In this document: piece after piece, positions 26,701-38,398 of the stretch
Layout: the number at the start of each line of letters is the position of its first letter
How positions within the stretch are numbered: the first letter of the stretch is position 1
Origin: Todiramphus chloris collaris
Taxonomy: Eukaryota; Chordata; Aves; Coraciiformes; Alcedinidae
NCBI GenBank assembly: GCA_025345505.1
Contig: JANVCC010009977.1
Coordinates: 333,397-397,396, forward strand
DNA: 64,000 nt
Reading direction: 5' to 3'
The notes under the pieces: generated by a model
Seen by the model: the letters and a program-made list of their open reading frames with translations, nothing else
The model's database searches: none
What the model was told of the DNA's origin: nothing
Translations under genes and position numbers: made by a program

Positions 26701-29700
26701 GCTGTCAGATTCCATTTCAAAATAGAGATTAGAAATAAAGCGAACCTATGGCTGAAGACAGAATGCAAACTAAAATTATTGCATATTTTGTGTATGAACT
26801 GTTCTACATATCTTTAGAAGATACATATCAAAAAAATTATCCTTAGACTTGCTGAGATTAAACAGAATATACTTCCCAGGACACCTACAGAAGGAATCTG
26901 GATAGGCCACAGTAGTAAGAATAAAGAAGTGCATGTGTTATGTATAGGAGAGTAAGGGGTGTACAAGACAGAAAGATGCTGTGGGTTTCTTCTGTGTAGC
27001 TGAATGTGCTCTTTTAATAGATTTTCTCCGCATCTGGAACTTAATGAGCACAAACTGCTAGGCACTTCTGCTGCCCTTCCAGCTACAGGCTGGCTGTGAT
27101 TTAAAGACAGTGCATTGCTATTTTGTGCTTTTGCCTTGACATCTGGTCTTTGCTCTCTCTGGGAGACTTGTTGTCTGAGCAAGAGTAACTACACAGAGAC
27201 AGGGGCTTATGCATGCACACATATACGTACACATGTATGTTGACATACACAGAGCTGGACAGGATAATTACTTTGTAATTATGATAGGGAATAGAAGGCC
27301 CAAATAAATACAAAGGTAAAACATAGAAACAGGAATTTTAGCAGCTAGTCAATAATAAAGGTACAAAATCCTCACAAAGGCTAAATCTCCTTTTCCATGG
27401 GGTTTAATCTGGATCACTGAACACATTGTCTATTTATGGGTTTTATCTTGGGAATAAATAAGCACTACTCAAAAAACACCACAGAATGACACCAGTTAAA
27501 ATTAGCCTTAGCCAGGGAAATATTTTAAGCAAATTTAAGCAGCTTGAACAGGTGACAATCTGTGCAATTCATGCTAAGACAATGAAACTTAGGTATAAGC
27601 ATTTTCCTTGTTTGTGAGCCCCTTTAGGCATAAAAACTCTGGTATGATAGAAAGCTGGTATTTAAATACATATTTAAGCCTCTTACACATTTAAATCACT
27701 TTTACAAGAGATTATTTTTCCCTAAAGCCTCGGATTCTGGGCTGCATGGTTGGACCTCCCACTGAACACTGCAGGTGAGGTCCTCAGCTGGTGTAAATTA
27801 CTGCAACTCCGCTCATTTCAGTGAGGGAAAACATCCAAATTATTGACCTACAGGGATAAGTATCCCAGCTGTCATCTTCTCAAGCTATTTTTGTCAACTG
27901 AAGTGTTTTTCTAACTAAGTTTATTTTTAATTAGTGCATTTATATAACCATATTCATGACTGGTGATCGGCTGATTCACACTAGTGGAAGACCTGGCTTG
28001 CTGAGAATGTACTTTGCTGCACTGAACACATGGCAGTAACAGCCTGTAACTATCCCTTTGCAGCCCTGATCACATTTTATTTGTGCCGAATTTCACATAG
28101 TGGCTGCTGTTACAAAAGACCTAAAAGGATTACGGAATGTGTTTAATTTTCAAATTGTTTTTCTTCCTGCATTGAAGGACAATGGGTTTATCTTCACCTT
28201 GTGAATATTTTGTTGAATTAGTAGATTTAAAATTTCTTCACATAGGTTAATTTCTTTTGTTAAAAATGAATTTTGCCTGCAGATACATAGGAATCTTCCA
28301 ACCCTGCTTGAAAAATGCACAAGGTGTGTAGAAAGGGAGAACAAAAGAGACACAACAAGCATGAATTTATAGGCATTAATGTTAAAGAGAGATCACATTT
28401 AAGTGAATATTGTTTTCCCTGATGACCTTTTTCTCATGGACAACTCTGTTACTGTTTCATTCCCAATACATTTTACCCAGAATAACTGAATTTTGTGAAA
28501 AAGATTAAAAGTTAGATTTATTCTTGGACTCATTATCAAAGTGATACCATTCCTATCAGATACAGCAGTGATGAAGAGAGAATGTAGAAATCACCATGAT
28601 ACTAGCTGAATACATCAAAGCAATACCTCTGTGTAAAAAAACCCATGAATCCCCATGAGAACAATGATAAATAAAGACAGGTAGAAAATATTTATCAAAA
28701 CATTTTAGCATTTTAGTGAATGTTTCTTTTTCAGTATTTTGTTTATGAGGATGAAAAAAAAATCAGCACATTATCATCATTTTTTTAAAGTTATTGGAAG
28801 GAGAAGGATGTTAAAATTTGATTATTCTTACTGAAAGTAATTTTAAATCCAAAAGCTGGCTTTCAAAAACTGAAAAAAAAAGAAAAGAAAAGAAAATGTA
28901 TTAAAACTTATGCTAAATTTTTTGCAAAAATACCCCAAGTTGGCAATATTCCCGTGTTTCCAATGAAAAGTTGCAGAGGACAGAGGAAAGGTATAAAACA
29001 ACAGCAATGCAGATCCCAATGACTAGACAAATTAGTTTTACCTTCTGTGAATTAGAGCTTCTCTTGCCAGAATCTACCAGTCATTATGACAAGGAATTTT
29101 GTTTGGATAATTTTTCCATCTATAGATTCAGCACAGCATCTAAACTCATGATGTACTGAACTAAAATTTTGTTGCAAAGGTACTTACACTGAGGCTTTTG
29201 GACTTTGCTGAATCTGGGACAGAGAGAACAAGCCAAAGTCTTGTATATAACGCCATTTGGTCTTGGATTTTGTGGGTTGTTCATGGTTTCTGTAATGCTG
29301 GAAATTCCCTGGTAGACTTTTAATGCAAGAAAATCTCTAAAATAATACTGTAAGTTTTATTATGTAGAAAATCTGAATGGAACAATGATTTGAGTTCCAT
29401 GTCTATCTGCTTTAATTTCAAGCTAAAATTATGCAACTTCATCTTGATATTGCAACCTTTCAGTATACCAGAGTTTTTTGTGTGAACAACTTCTAGCTAT
29501 AATGTAAAATTTGCAAGCTTGAAGTTTGTGTTTTAGAGTCTAGATGAAACATTGGGATCACTTAATATTTGTATGGGTTCTTTTTCACCTTAGGACTTGA
29601 AAATGGTTGCTTGTATATTGTTTTGGTTTGGTTTGGTTTGGTTTTTTCCTTTTATTTCTTACAGCCATTGTGATAAAGTGGTGTTAGAAATTAAAAAATA

Positions 29701-30312
29701 TTTTGTCATATTCATGGCCAGGAGGCATGCCATTATGACCCAGTTATGCTAGAAATGGACACACAACTCCTTATTTATCCATACCATATTAGCACTCTAC
29801 TTTTTTTTGAAGCAAAACCTTCAAACACAAATTTTGCATGAAGAAATACTATATGTGCAGGATTCTACAACCACTGAATCACTATATACACAGGCAGGAC
29901 TCTAGCTGGTGTTTGATTTGTAAAGAAAGCAAATGAATATGGCCTTTGCAGTGCTGTTCTGGTCTTTACTTTCATACATCATAGACTTAACAAGGAAGAA
30001 ATGCCTTCAGATTTATTAAACAACTTTTATCTTACTGAAATTGTTATAAAACAGAAAAGCTCTGTGATTACTAGACTGGAATAAAATGTGACAGGAAAAC
30101 CTAAACAAAAATGTGGAAGTGAATAATTATATTTTAATAATTGTAATTGACCTTGAACCAGAATTAATCTAAGTAGTTATATCTAGCATCATAACTGTGG
30201 TGTGTATGCTGTACTGAGGCTACTGCAAGCCTCTGCAATTTAGGCTGGAGGTGGCACAGCTAAGGGCTATGAACTACTGGCTGAGTGTTTTCTTTCTTTA
30301 GCCTGTTGAGAA
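14776..30312. other. Long noncoding stretch, nothing recognisable
   Basis: About 15.5 kb of AT-rich, apparently single-copy DNA. All open frames are short (under about 100 codons), without domains, paired exons or coding bias. There are A-runs near 16503-16518, 20311-20324 and 20743-20758, a T-run near 20339-20349, and small purine or AT tracts. No RNA gene, LTR or LINE fragment could be recognised by eye. Conserved noncoding elements might be present but cannot be judged from one sequence. Confidence 0.45.
29621..29647. repeat. (TTTGG)n short microsatellite
   Basis: Four to five tandem TTTGG units sit next to a T-run. It is a common type of simple repeat and is listed only for completeness. 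Confidence 0.8.
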
Positions 30313-30575
30313 GAATAGATTTTGGGTTGGAAGCTGCCTTAAAGGCCACCTAGCTCCAACTCCTCTGACATGTGCAGAGACACCCTCCACACAACCAGGT
30401 TGCTCAATGCCCCATTCAACCTGGCCTTGAACACTTCCAAGGAGGGGGCATCCACAGCCTCTCTGGGCAATCTGTCAAGTATCTCACCACCCTCACAGTA
30501 GAGAATTTCTTCCTAACACCTAATCTAAATCTACCTTCTTTCGGTTTGAAACTGTTACCTTTCCAATGTAGTACT
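30313..30575 (-). mobile_element. CR1 LINE 3'-end fragment, antisense
   Basis: The plus strand shows the reverse of a CR1 3' end (TTGGGTTGGAAGCTGCCTTA, then CCAACTCCTCTGACATGTGC). This is followed by the antisense code of the RT C-terminus (TCTCTGGGCAATCTGTCAAG, then CCACCCTCACAGTAGAGAAT). The match fades after about 30575. The segment is diverged, with no open frame on the coding strand, and represents an older subfamily than the 4590-6467 copy. Confidence 0.88.
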
Positions 30576-33500
30576 ACTGTTATTTGCTGTTTAGGATTCT
30601 CATCTCTGCTTTCTCTCTATGCTTTGGCAATCTATCTCCAGAAAGGGAGGAACTGCACTCCTCTGAAGCTTTTTGAATATGATAATACTGGGAAGAAGTG
30701 TTCCTCTGCTACGTACATCCAGGCTGATACAGGAACTTAGGTCTGCCAACATATTTTCTACAACAGCATGCAAATCAAAGAACATGGTCTCCCCACTCTT
30801 CTTGCATAAGAATGTTTCCTTACATGTTGTGGCACTTGAGCTGGGTGTTTTCATATCCCTTAATATGTTGGAAATGCCACACCTTCTTTTTTTTTTTTCT
30901 TTTTTTTAACTCAGAAAGATTAAAAAATAAATACAAGCACTGCAATTATCTCTGCCTTCATGAGGATGTATTTTCATAAAATAAATGACACAGTTGCTTA
31001 TATTAGAGCTTCTTTTCATTTGCTGAAAGAGCTTGATGACAACTACTAAACAACTTTCTACTAAATTGTAGCTATCTAAAATTTAATTAAATTGTTATAT
31101 GTAGATCTACTTGTAATAGTCTGAAAGAAATATGGAGTGACTTGAAGGTCATTTGCAGTTCTGAAATGTCAAAAAGTGTACAGCCACGGCCAGCAGAGCA
31201 ATCTCACCTCCTATGAAAGAAACACTATTTTTTGTCCCTTTTTGCCTTTGTTGAAGACTGTGGTGTTGTTAAAGTATCTAGAATAATTGCCTACTTTGGG
31301 AGTCTTAGGTAATAACTACTGTACTTGCTACTTGATGTAGCATGTGTACTTGCATATTTTTTTACTAAAACCCAATGATATAGTATAAATGTACTATATT
31401 TTTCATGTCATGTATAGATACAGTTCTACTGTACAGCTGTGGCAAGCTTCAACTGGAATAAACAAAAGATCTACTTAAGGTAACAGAGGGTTACATACCA
31501 TCCCTGGACTATATTCCTTAGCACCCAAAATTTTTACTCTTTTGTCTTCCTCCTTAAGATTGCATCAGGAAATTCTCAAGTCCTGATTGTACTGAATGCT
31601 TTATGAACTAAATACTTACTGACAGAACTAAGGACTGACTCAACAAACTTTACTATTTCTTAAGGTGTGAGCTACACTGAAATTTGCAGATCAGCTGGGA
31701 TTATATAGTTTATGTTCATATGTAATTGTAACGTTTCAAATAATTTTTCTGAGAACACTTTTTTTCTCCACTTAATTTTACTTTTTTTTTTTTAAGTGAA
31801 GTAATGAAAGAAAAGGAATTACACTAGCAGCTATAGTTAATTAGAAAAAGATAAAATTTTCAGCAAAAAGTCTTTAAAGAAATTTTAAATAACAGTTTTC
31901 ATCTTCCAAAAAGGCATGTTCTATTTCTTGAAAGAAAATTGAAAATGCTAATTAAAAGTTGCTTCAAGAAATATGACATCTTCACTTAGATATGTTTGTA
32001 ACATATTTCTCTTGGTACTTGCCATTTTATTATTTCTTTAATGTACCTGTCTCTTTCAGTGGCAGAAAATCAGATAGTCAATAGTGTTATCACATTTCTG
32101 AATACATATTTTGACTCATCCCAAGGACAAAAAATAAATAATTAAATAAGTTATTAAACTGAAAATTTCACTTCAGACTTCTGGTTTCATCTCATTGACA
32201 GTATATACAGTGAATTGTCAGTACCTCAAGGTATTTCAAGCCTTATCTGTTTTACACTACTTGAACAAAAATAGGACCACATAAGAGAGAAAGAGTGAAA
32301 GAGGGAAGAAAATTGGGAAGTGAGAGAGGGATATGCACATGAATCTTGATCCTTTCTAGGAAAAGAAATAGATAAATGGTGGGGTTATATATCCATGATT
32401 AGGAGTGCACTAAGATAAGCTCTGTTTTAACAAAGATTTTTGGCAATTTAAGTGAATATTCTGAGTTGACATGCAAACTTCATTTATGTTAAGTTTCAAA
32501 ATCTGCTATGGAGTGCCCTGATAAATGCCAAATATGGTAACATAATGGTAACTTCATATTTCAGAATGATTTTTATGTTTTTTCACCCTCTCTCAAACAC
32601 AGCATGCACTGCTAGGTGCCAGTCAATGCCTGCTTTGTGTTATCACCATTGTTTACAGGAGTGATCAGCAAAACCAGCAGTGTAGTTGGAGAAATATAAA
32701 TATCTACGCACATCTTAGCATACTTATAGAAACACATTGTGGCCTGGAAATCCTTGGAAACTTGGAGCAAGCTTCAGAAAGCCAATAAGATACATAAATC
32801 TTCTTGGATTCAGCAGATCAAGGACTGCTATTCCTAAATCATTAGAGAGATCTCTTCCCTTGCACACATCTACTCATTGTATTGACACTTAATTTAAGCC
32901 CAAGTGCCAAAAATAGGTATAACATGCAACAGAAGGGAAGTGGGAGATGAAGTAGGAACATGTAGTGAGGTTATACCATATATGTACTTACTTAAAAAAA
33001 TAAGGAAAAATCCTCTGTCTTGGCTCTGTGGCTTAGCTGTCTACAAATGTTATGTTACCTTCACACCTAGCAGAAGACATAGACTTAAGGAAAAATTTGA
33101 AATAAAAGAACAGATAGTGAAGCCAATATTCAGAGCAATTCAAGGATGTATTGAACTGCCTCAGCTTTGGAGAAGCTTTCATGTTTTCTAGAGGTGACCT
33201 AACATAAATGACTCTACTGAGGCCTCACACTGAGTTAAGTCTGGCATGGAGCAGAAAGTCAGCTTTTACTCTATAGCCCTCATTAAATAACAACATACTG
33301 CTTCACTTGAGATGAAGTTACAACCCATTCAACGACACTTGAAAGAGAAGTGCACATAAATACAATCTTAAGACAGATTCTGTGGTGCACAAAAACACAC
33401 TTACAACTCCTTTAATTTCTGCAAGCTTACATTGTCTTCACGGTACTTCAGTCCCTGAATGTTATCAAAGCCATCACTTTCCTTCCCTGCAAGGGGAGGA

Positions 33501-34553
33501 GCAAAAGCAGAAAAATGCAAAACTACCTCCAGCCAGGTAAAAAAGAAAGATGCTGCAGTATTATATTTCCTCTGTGTGAATTTAGCAATGCTGTCATCTG
33601 TGCATTTATGGTCTAAATTAACCCACATTTTAGATAACAGTTTTTGAACTACACTCCAAAATAGGAATCATAAGAATTGTGTATTATGCACAGTCAAAGC
33701 TTGGATTTGAACTTACCAACACTGACAGGTGTGTGTCTGTATACACATGTACTAGGAAATCAGTTAATGAATATTAAACTTGTGGAGTGGGAGGGGGGAC
33801 TGAATCTGGAGACAAGCTTGAAGCTGTTTGTTTAATTTCTGAGGTTCCGTTTCTGTCAGAGAGGAGCAATTCAGTTTCAGGAATATGCAAAAAAACCCTC
33901 CTCTCTTCTGTTAAGCACAGCACTCCGAAATTTCAAATGGCAAGGAGCACTTCTTGACACATGTAAGCTGCCTTGGTGTTTCAGAACATATGGTATGTAA
34001 GATCACACACTGTTCTACGTCTCCTGCCATGGGTAAGAGCAGCAGGGAGAGCAGAGGAGTGGAAGATAGAAATAATTCCAGATTTGCAAGCACTCCTAGC
34101 TGGGTAATATTCCCTTACTTCAGTGAAAATGGTACTAATAGAAAAGTTAACCCAGCGTGGCAGATAGTGTAAGAACTCTAGAAGCAAGGCTGATCTTAGG
34201 CAGGATAGTTATCCTGACTGCTAGCTCTATGAAGACAGTAATCTGCTAAGATACTGACATGCTCATGCATGGTGTCATCATTAAAAGATGAGGGAGGAGG
34301 ATACAGAGAGAGGCTAAAGACTTGTGTTACATTTGCATCCACATATGTGACATTTGTAAGTCCACTCCCTTCCTCCAAGACTCCCTTCCTTTTCAAAACT
34401 GGGTGATGACTTGTACGTACTCATATCTTCACTGTAGACAGTCTTCCATGTGGTGTACAACAGAATATTGCTAAAGGGTGCAGTGTAGTTTATAAGCAGA
34501 TGCTTCTGCCTCTGTCTTCTATTTCAGTATGCTCATTATAGGAACATGGAAAG
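30576..34553. other. Noncoding DNA, no gene seen
   Basis: AT-rich DNA with T-runs near 30887-30906 and 31781-31793 and a purine-rich tract near 32284-32332. Short open frames, for instance at 32904-33191, show no domain or homologous motif that I recognise. From about 33780 to 34190 the composition is somewhat more mixed, but no feature is evident. Confidence 0.45.
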
Positions 34554-34558
34554 ACAGT

Positions 34559-35008
34559 TGTGGTGGGTTGACCCTGGCATAACACCAGGTGCCCACCAAG
34601 CCCTTCTATCACTCCCCTCAACACCTGTCAGCACAGCATGCAGGGAGAGAATGAGACACAAAAAATCATGGGTTATGATAGATAAGATGTTATTCTCTAC
34701 TTCCTGTCTGAGGGGGATGTCAGCCCGAGTCCAGGAACATGTAGCAGCCACTTGGAGGACAAAGCAGAATGCCCCCACATCCTCCTCCTGCCCTATCCCT
34801 TTATAGCCGAGCTGACGTCATATGGTATGGAATATCCCACTGGTCAGCTCAGGTTGGCTGTATCCCCTCCCTCACCTTGCCCCCCCATCCTCTGGTGCCG
34901 TGTGAGCACTGGCAGTCATAACACGGGTGTGTTACCAACATCTTCCAGCTCCTGGTACTGCAGCATGAGGGCTGGATGGGGAAAAGAAGCTCAGCCAGAC
35001 CCACTACA
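34559..35008 (-). mobile_element. Solo LTR of an endogenous retrovirus (450 bp)
   Basis: The segment begins TGTGGTGGG and ends CCCACTACA, a nearly perfect terminal inverted repeat with the TG...CA ends of retroviral LTRs. It is flanked by a 5-bp direct repeat ACAGT at 34554-34558 and 35009-35013. No internal retroviral sequence is present, so this is a solo LTR left by LTR-LTR recombination. I place it on the minus strand because that strand carries a clear core promoter, TGACGTCA followed 6 bp later by CTATAAAG. No canonical AATAAA was found. A 5-bp duplication fits class III (ERV-L-like) or some class II elements, so the family is not certain. Confidence 0.88.
34800..34820 (-). promoter_or_regulatory. 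LTR core promoter: CRE plus TATA box
   Basis: On the minus strand a full palindromic cAMP-response element TGACGTCA (34813-34820) lies just upstream of CTATAAAG (within 34800-34807). This fits the U3/R border of the solo LTR and predicts transcription toward lower coordinates, starting near 34770-34780. Confidence 0.55.
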
Positions 35009-35013
35009 ACAGT

Positions 35014-35919
35014 GATGGAAAATTTTACTTTTAAAAATCCAGTTCCAGTGACTACACTAATTTGGACTCCTAGACAATGTAATTTGCACAATGTTTGTGG
35101 TCTAAACCGATATTCCTTTTCAACACTCTTTTTTAAGTTGTAAGATGTTATATGATTAAAAATAGTCTCCCTCTACAGCATCTTCTGGGTATTATCAAAG
35201 CACACAGAAAGTACATCTGAGGAAGCAGTGTATTTATGATCTACAAACTATTTAAGATGTTTTTCAGAAAATGGAATAATTGTTACTGTATAATGTACCT
35301 TTATTTTATCCAGACATTTTTACACAAACTTACCAAATCTTTCTGAGTAAGTGAAATGTGCAAAAAATCACAGCAGTAGGCCTAAGCAACTGTTGGTTCT
35401 GTTGGAAAGAGAGAAAATACAGGTGTTCTGAAGAGACAAAAGGAAGGATAATAAGATAGGCAGATATACTAAAAACCTTTTCTAGAATGCTGGCACGATA
35501 AAAAAAGCTTTCAAAAAACCTCTGTTAAGTTTGAGAGATAGAGATAGGTATGTGTTAAATGCAGAATCATAGATGAAGAGAGGCAGAGAGAGAAAGAGAG
35601 AAAAAGTTGATGAGAGCATTGTATTGGTTTAGAAAAAGAAGTATTGGTGGCTTTTTAAATACAGATCTAAAGGTTAAATCATAGGAAGCAAATGCTTCTA
35701 TTGATATAGAAATACCGCATAATGGATGTTCGAGGATCTTATCTCCACCAAGAGATTACTGTTTCACATTAGCAAAGATTGAAGTAAATTTGCATTTTTT
35801 AACTTCATGTTGATTAGTCTTTTAAGAATAAGGTTTGATTTTACTATAAATAAACACTTTGAAAATAGAGCTTTTACTTTTGTTACATATATATATATTT
35901 TTATCAAATGAGGATTACA
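35014..35919. other. Noncoding DNA after the solo LTR
   Basis: AT-rich unique-looking DNA with a GA-rich tract at about 35576-35606. No gene or repeat family is recognised. Confidence 0.45.
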
Positions 35920-36339
35920 ACACCACATGTAATTCAGGCCAAGAGGGAAGTCTTCAGTCTGACCCCCCACTCAGAGCAGGCTCAGCCATGGCGTCAGACC
36001 AGGTTGATCAGGGATTTGTTCTGTGAGAGCTGGACACCAACCAAGGAAGGAGAAAGCACCACTTCCCTGCGTTCATCCCCACTCCCTGGCTTCCCTCATG
36101 GGGAATAAGCTTTCCCTTATCTTTAGCCGATCTGTCCCTGCTCAGCTCGCCACCCATCAGGACACAGGGCATTCTGCCCAAAGTTGCCCTCACCTCACCA
36201 GTACTGCTGCCAGGGCTCTAACTGTTCAGTGCAAGGCTGCCCTTTGCTCCTGCCCCACATGCACAGGGGGCCTGTCCTTTCCTCCCACCCATCCAGGGCC
36301 GTCTGGACAGCTGCCCTGCCCTTGTGCATACCAACTACT
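35920..36339. other. GC-richer block abutting an antisense CR1
   Basis: This roughly 420-bp block is clearly richer in G+C than its surroundings, contains cytosine-rich text on the plus strand, and has overlapping open frames in several phases. It leads directly into antisense CR1 RT sequence at about 36340, so it may be the 3' part of the same LINE in a diverged subfamily. I could not recognise a CR1 3' tail in it. A separate insertion or gene remnant remains possible. Confidence 0.4.
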
Positions 36340-37430
36340 CCCGCCCAGGTTTGGCGTCACCTGCAAACCTGATGGTGCACTTGATCACCTTCCCAGGTCA
36401 TGGAGAGAGATATTAAACAGGACAAGCTCCAGGGCAGACCTTGTGGGATCCTACGATGCACAAGCCTACAAGCAGACTCAACCCAGCGTCTACCAGCTCT
36501 GAGCTCAGCTGTCCACCCAGGTATTTACTCCCCTGGTGAGGCACCTGCCCACACCCTAAAATCCATCTTGGCTACAAGGACATTGTGGGACAGTGCTGGA
36601 AGCCTTGCTAAAGTCAACCTAAATGATATCCCCTGTTTCCCCATGTCCACAAATCCAGTCATTTTATCACAGAAAGTAACCAGGTGTTTTACTGTGAGTA
36701 AATCAATGACCACTGTTCCCCATCTGCTTTTTTCTTCCTTAACTGTTGAGATATGTGTTCCAAGAGGACTTGCTCTATGATTTTGTTACTTTTTAATGTG
36801 AAGCTGAACAGCATCCTCCTCCTATGTCTTTTTCATTACAGGTGCAATATTTTCTTCCCTTCTGTTGCCACAGACCTTCACTGCTTTTGAAAGCTGTTAA
36901 TGGCTTTGTGAATACATCTTTCAGCTTGCTGGATGCAAGCTATCTGCTCCTTAGACCTTGTATGGGTCAAATTCACACGAGTCATACCTGGCTCAATCCA
37001 CATCCATTGCTAGTTGCATTCTTACTTGAACAAATTTCCTAAGTGCTGAGCCATAGGAGACCTTGCCTGGTGAATTCTGAGGCACAGAAGGCATGGAGCA
37101 TCTCAGCATGATCTGTCCCTGCTGTCACTGTGTCATCTGCCATATTCAGCAATGGATCCATATCTTGTTTTGTCTTTTACTACCAATGTAAAGGTAGGAG
37201 CTCTTCTTGTTATGCTTGACCTATTCCACCAGTCCCAGCTTCATCTGAGCTTTAGCTTTCCTCATAGACTCCCTACATGCCTGGACAATGTTCCTAAACA
37301 CTTCCTTTGTATCCTCTACCTGCTTCCATCCCACGTATGCTGTCTTTTTGTGCTGGAGCTCTGTTATGAGGTTCCTGCTTTTCTGCCTAAGCATGCATTT
37401 TTGTGTGTGGACTTCAACTTTGAAGACTAT
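36340..37430 (-). mobile_element. CR1 LINE, antisense, RT and linker region
   Basis: Antisense CR1 ORF2. TTTGGCGTCACCTGCAAA (36349-36366) is the complement of the RT catalytic FADDT-type block. GATATTAAACAGGACAAG (36408-36425) is the complement of the LFNIF-type block. GACAGTGCTGGAAGCCTTGC (36589-36608) and AAGTCAACCTAAATGATATC (36611-36630) are the complement of [10 protein letters not shown]. The linker before the RT follows to about 37430, with text parallel to that at 2205-2480. The copy is diverged and full of stops on the coding strand, 5'-truncated at about 37430, and its 3' end is unclear (see the adjacent GC-rich block). Confidence 0.85.
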
Positions 37431-38164
37431 TTCTTAGCATTTAGCCGCTATAAGGATGAAATTTACCCATTCTCAGTTGTGATATTCTGTATTGCTTTTC
37501 AGTTTATTTTGTTAGTGCAGGACATCAACATAGTGAGTGTTAGGATTTTCTGTTTATTCATTTTGTTCTACTTTGGAGACGGCATGATTTAGTGGATCCA
37601 AAGAGTTAACTGCTGAGACCTATTGTCTTTTTTGTGTTTTGAGAGCAGGTTTTAATACAACCACATAGATTGCTAGGCTGTGAACATTGTTATCACAGAG
37701 TGGCATGGTTGTTAATAATTACTAGTGTTGCAAAAAACCTCTTCTGAGTTCTGTGCAGACCAAACATGCACACTCAATCAATTTACCTAGGATAGGGCAG
37801 GTTCTTATACTCAAAAGTCTAAGAAGATTTAATTTGGCTTTGGCTTGCTTTCATTAGTAAACTACTTTTTATGGTAACTGCACTGCAAATGAGAGGTATA
37901 AGCTTTGTGAAAAAGGAGTCCTTGTTCCTCCTTAGGAGAAGAATGAAAGAAAGCAACTGTGTAAAGACAATTTTTCCCATTCATCCCTCTTTGCTTATTC
38001 ATTTTGCTGAGGTTACCCTTTAATTTGCTAAGAGACAAGCACACTAACTAGAAGACCCTGACCTAGGATGTAGTCAGTATAGGTTAGAGAAGCACCCTTA
38101 GCTGGTCACAGTTAGTAAGAGAGAGGAGGAACTCTGTAAATAACAGGCTGTTCCAGATGGATAT
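37431..38164. other. Noncoding DNA between CR1 fragments
   Basis: About 730 bp of AT-rich DNA in which I see no gene, repeat or RNA. Confidence 0.4.
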
Positions 38165-38398
38165 GTGACATATAAGAAGAAGTCTTAGGGAGAAGTTATT
38201 TACTATAAGGGTAATGGGAAACTGGAACAGGTTGCCCAGGGATGTGGTGGAGGCCCTATCACTGGAGACATTCAAGTTCAGGATTGATGGGACTCTGAGA
38301 AACCTGACCTGGTTGAGGATGTCCCTGCTCACTGCAGGAGGGTTGGACTAGATGACCTTTAGAAGTCCCTTCCAACCCAAGGCATTCTATGATTCTAT
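38165..38398 (+). mobile_element. CR1 LINE 3'-end fragment, sense
   Basis: This sense CR1 tail carries degenerate RT C-terminal code (AACTGGAACAGGTTGCCCAG, then GTGGAGGCCCTATCACTGGA) and a 3' UTR with GGTTGGACTAGATGACCTTT and AGAAGTCCCTTCCAACCC. It ends in the CR1 terminal repeat ATTCTATGATTCTAT (38384-38398). Only about 235 bp remain, a typical strongly 5'-truncated insertion. Confidence 0.93.

Noticed and set aside
36023..36502. 159-codon frame across the GC-rich block
   Set aside because: It runs on into antisense CR1 RT sequence, so at least its right part cannot be a real gene on this strand. Open frames in several phases reflect base composition.
37152..37592. 146-codon hydrophobic frame resembling a membrane protein
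   Set aside because: Its first half is antisense CR1 linker, and the hydrophobic look comes from T-rich codons.
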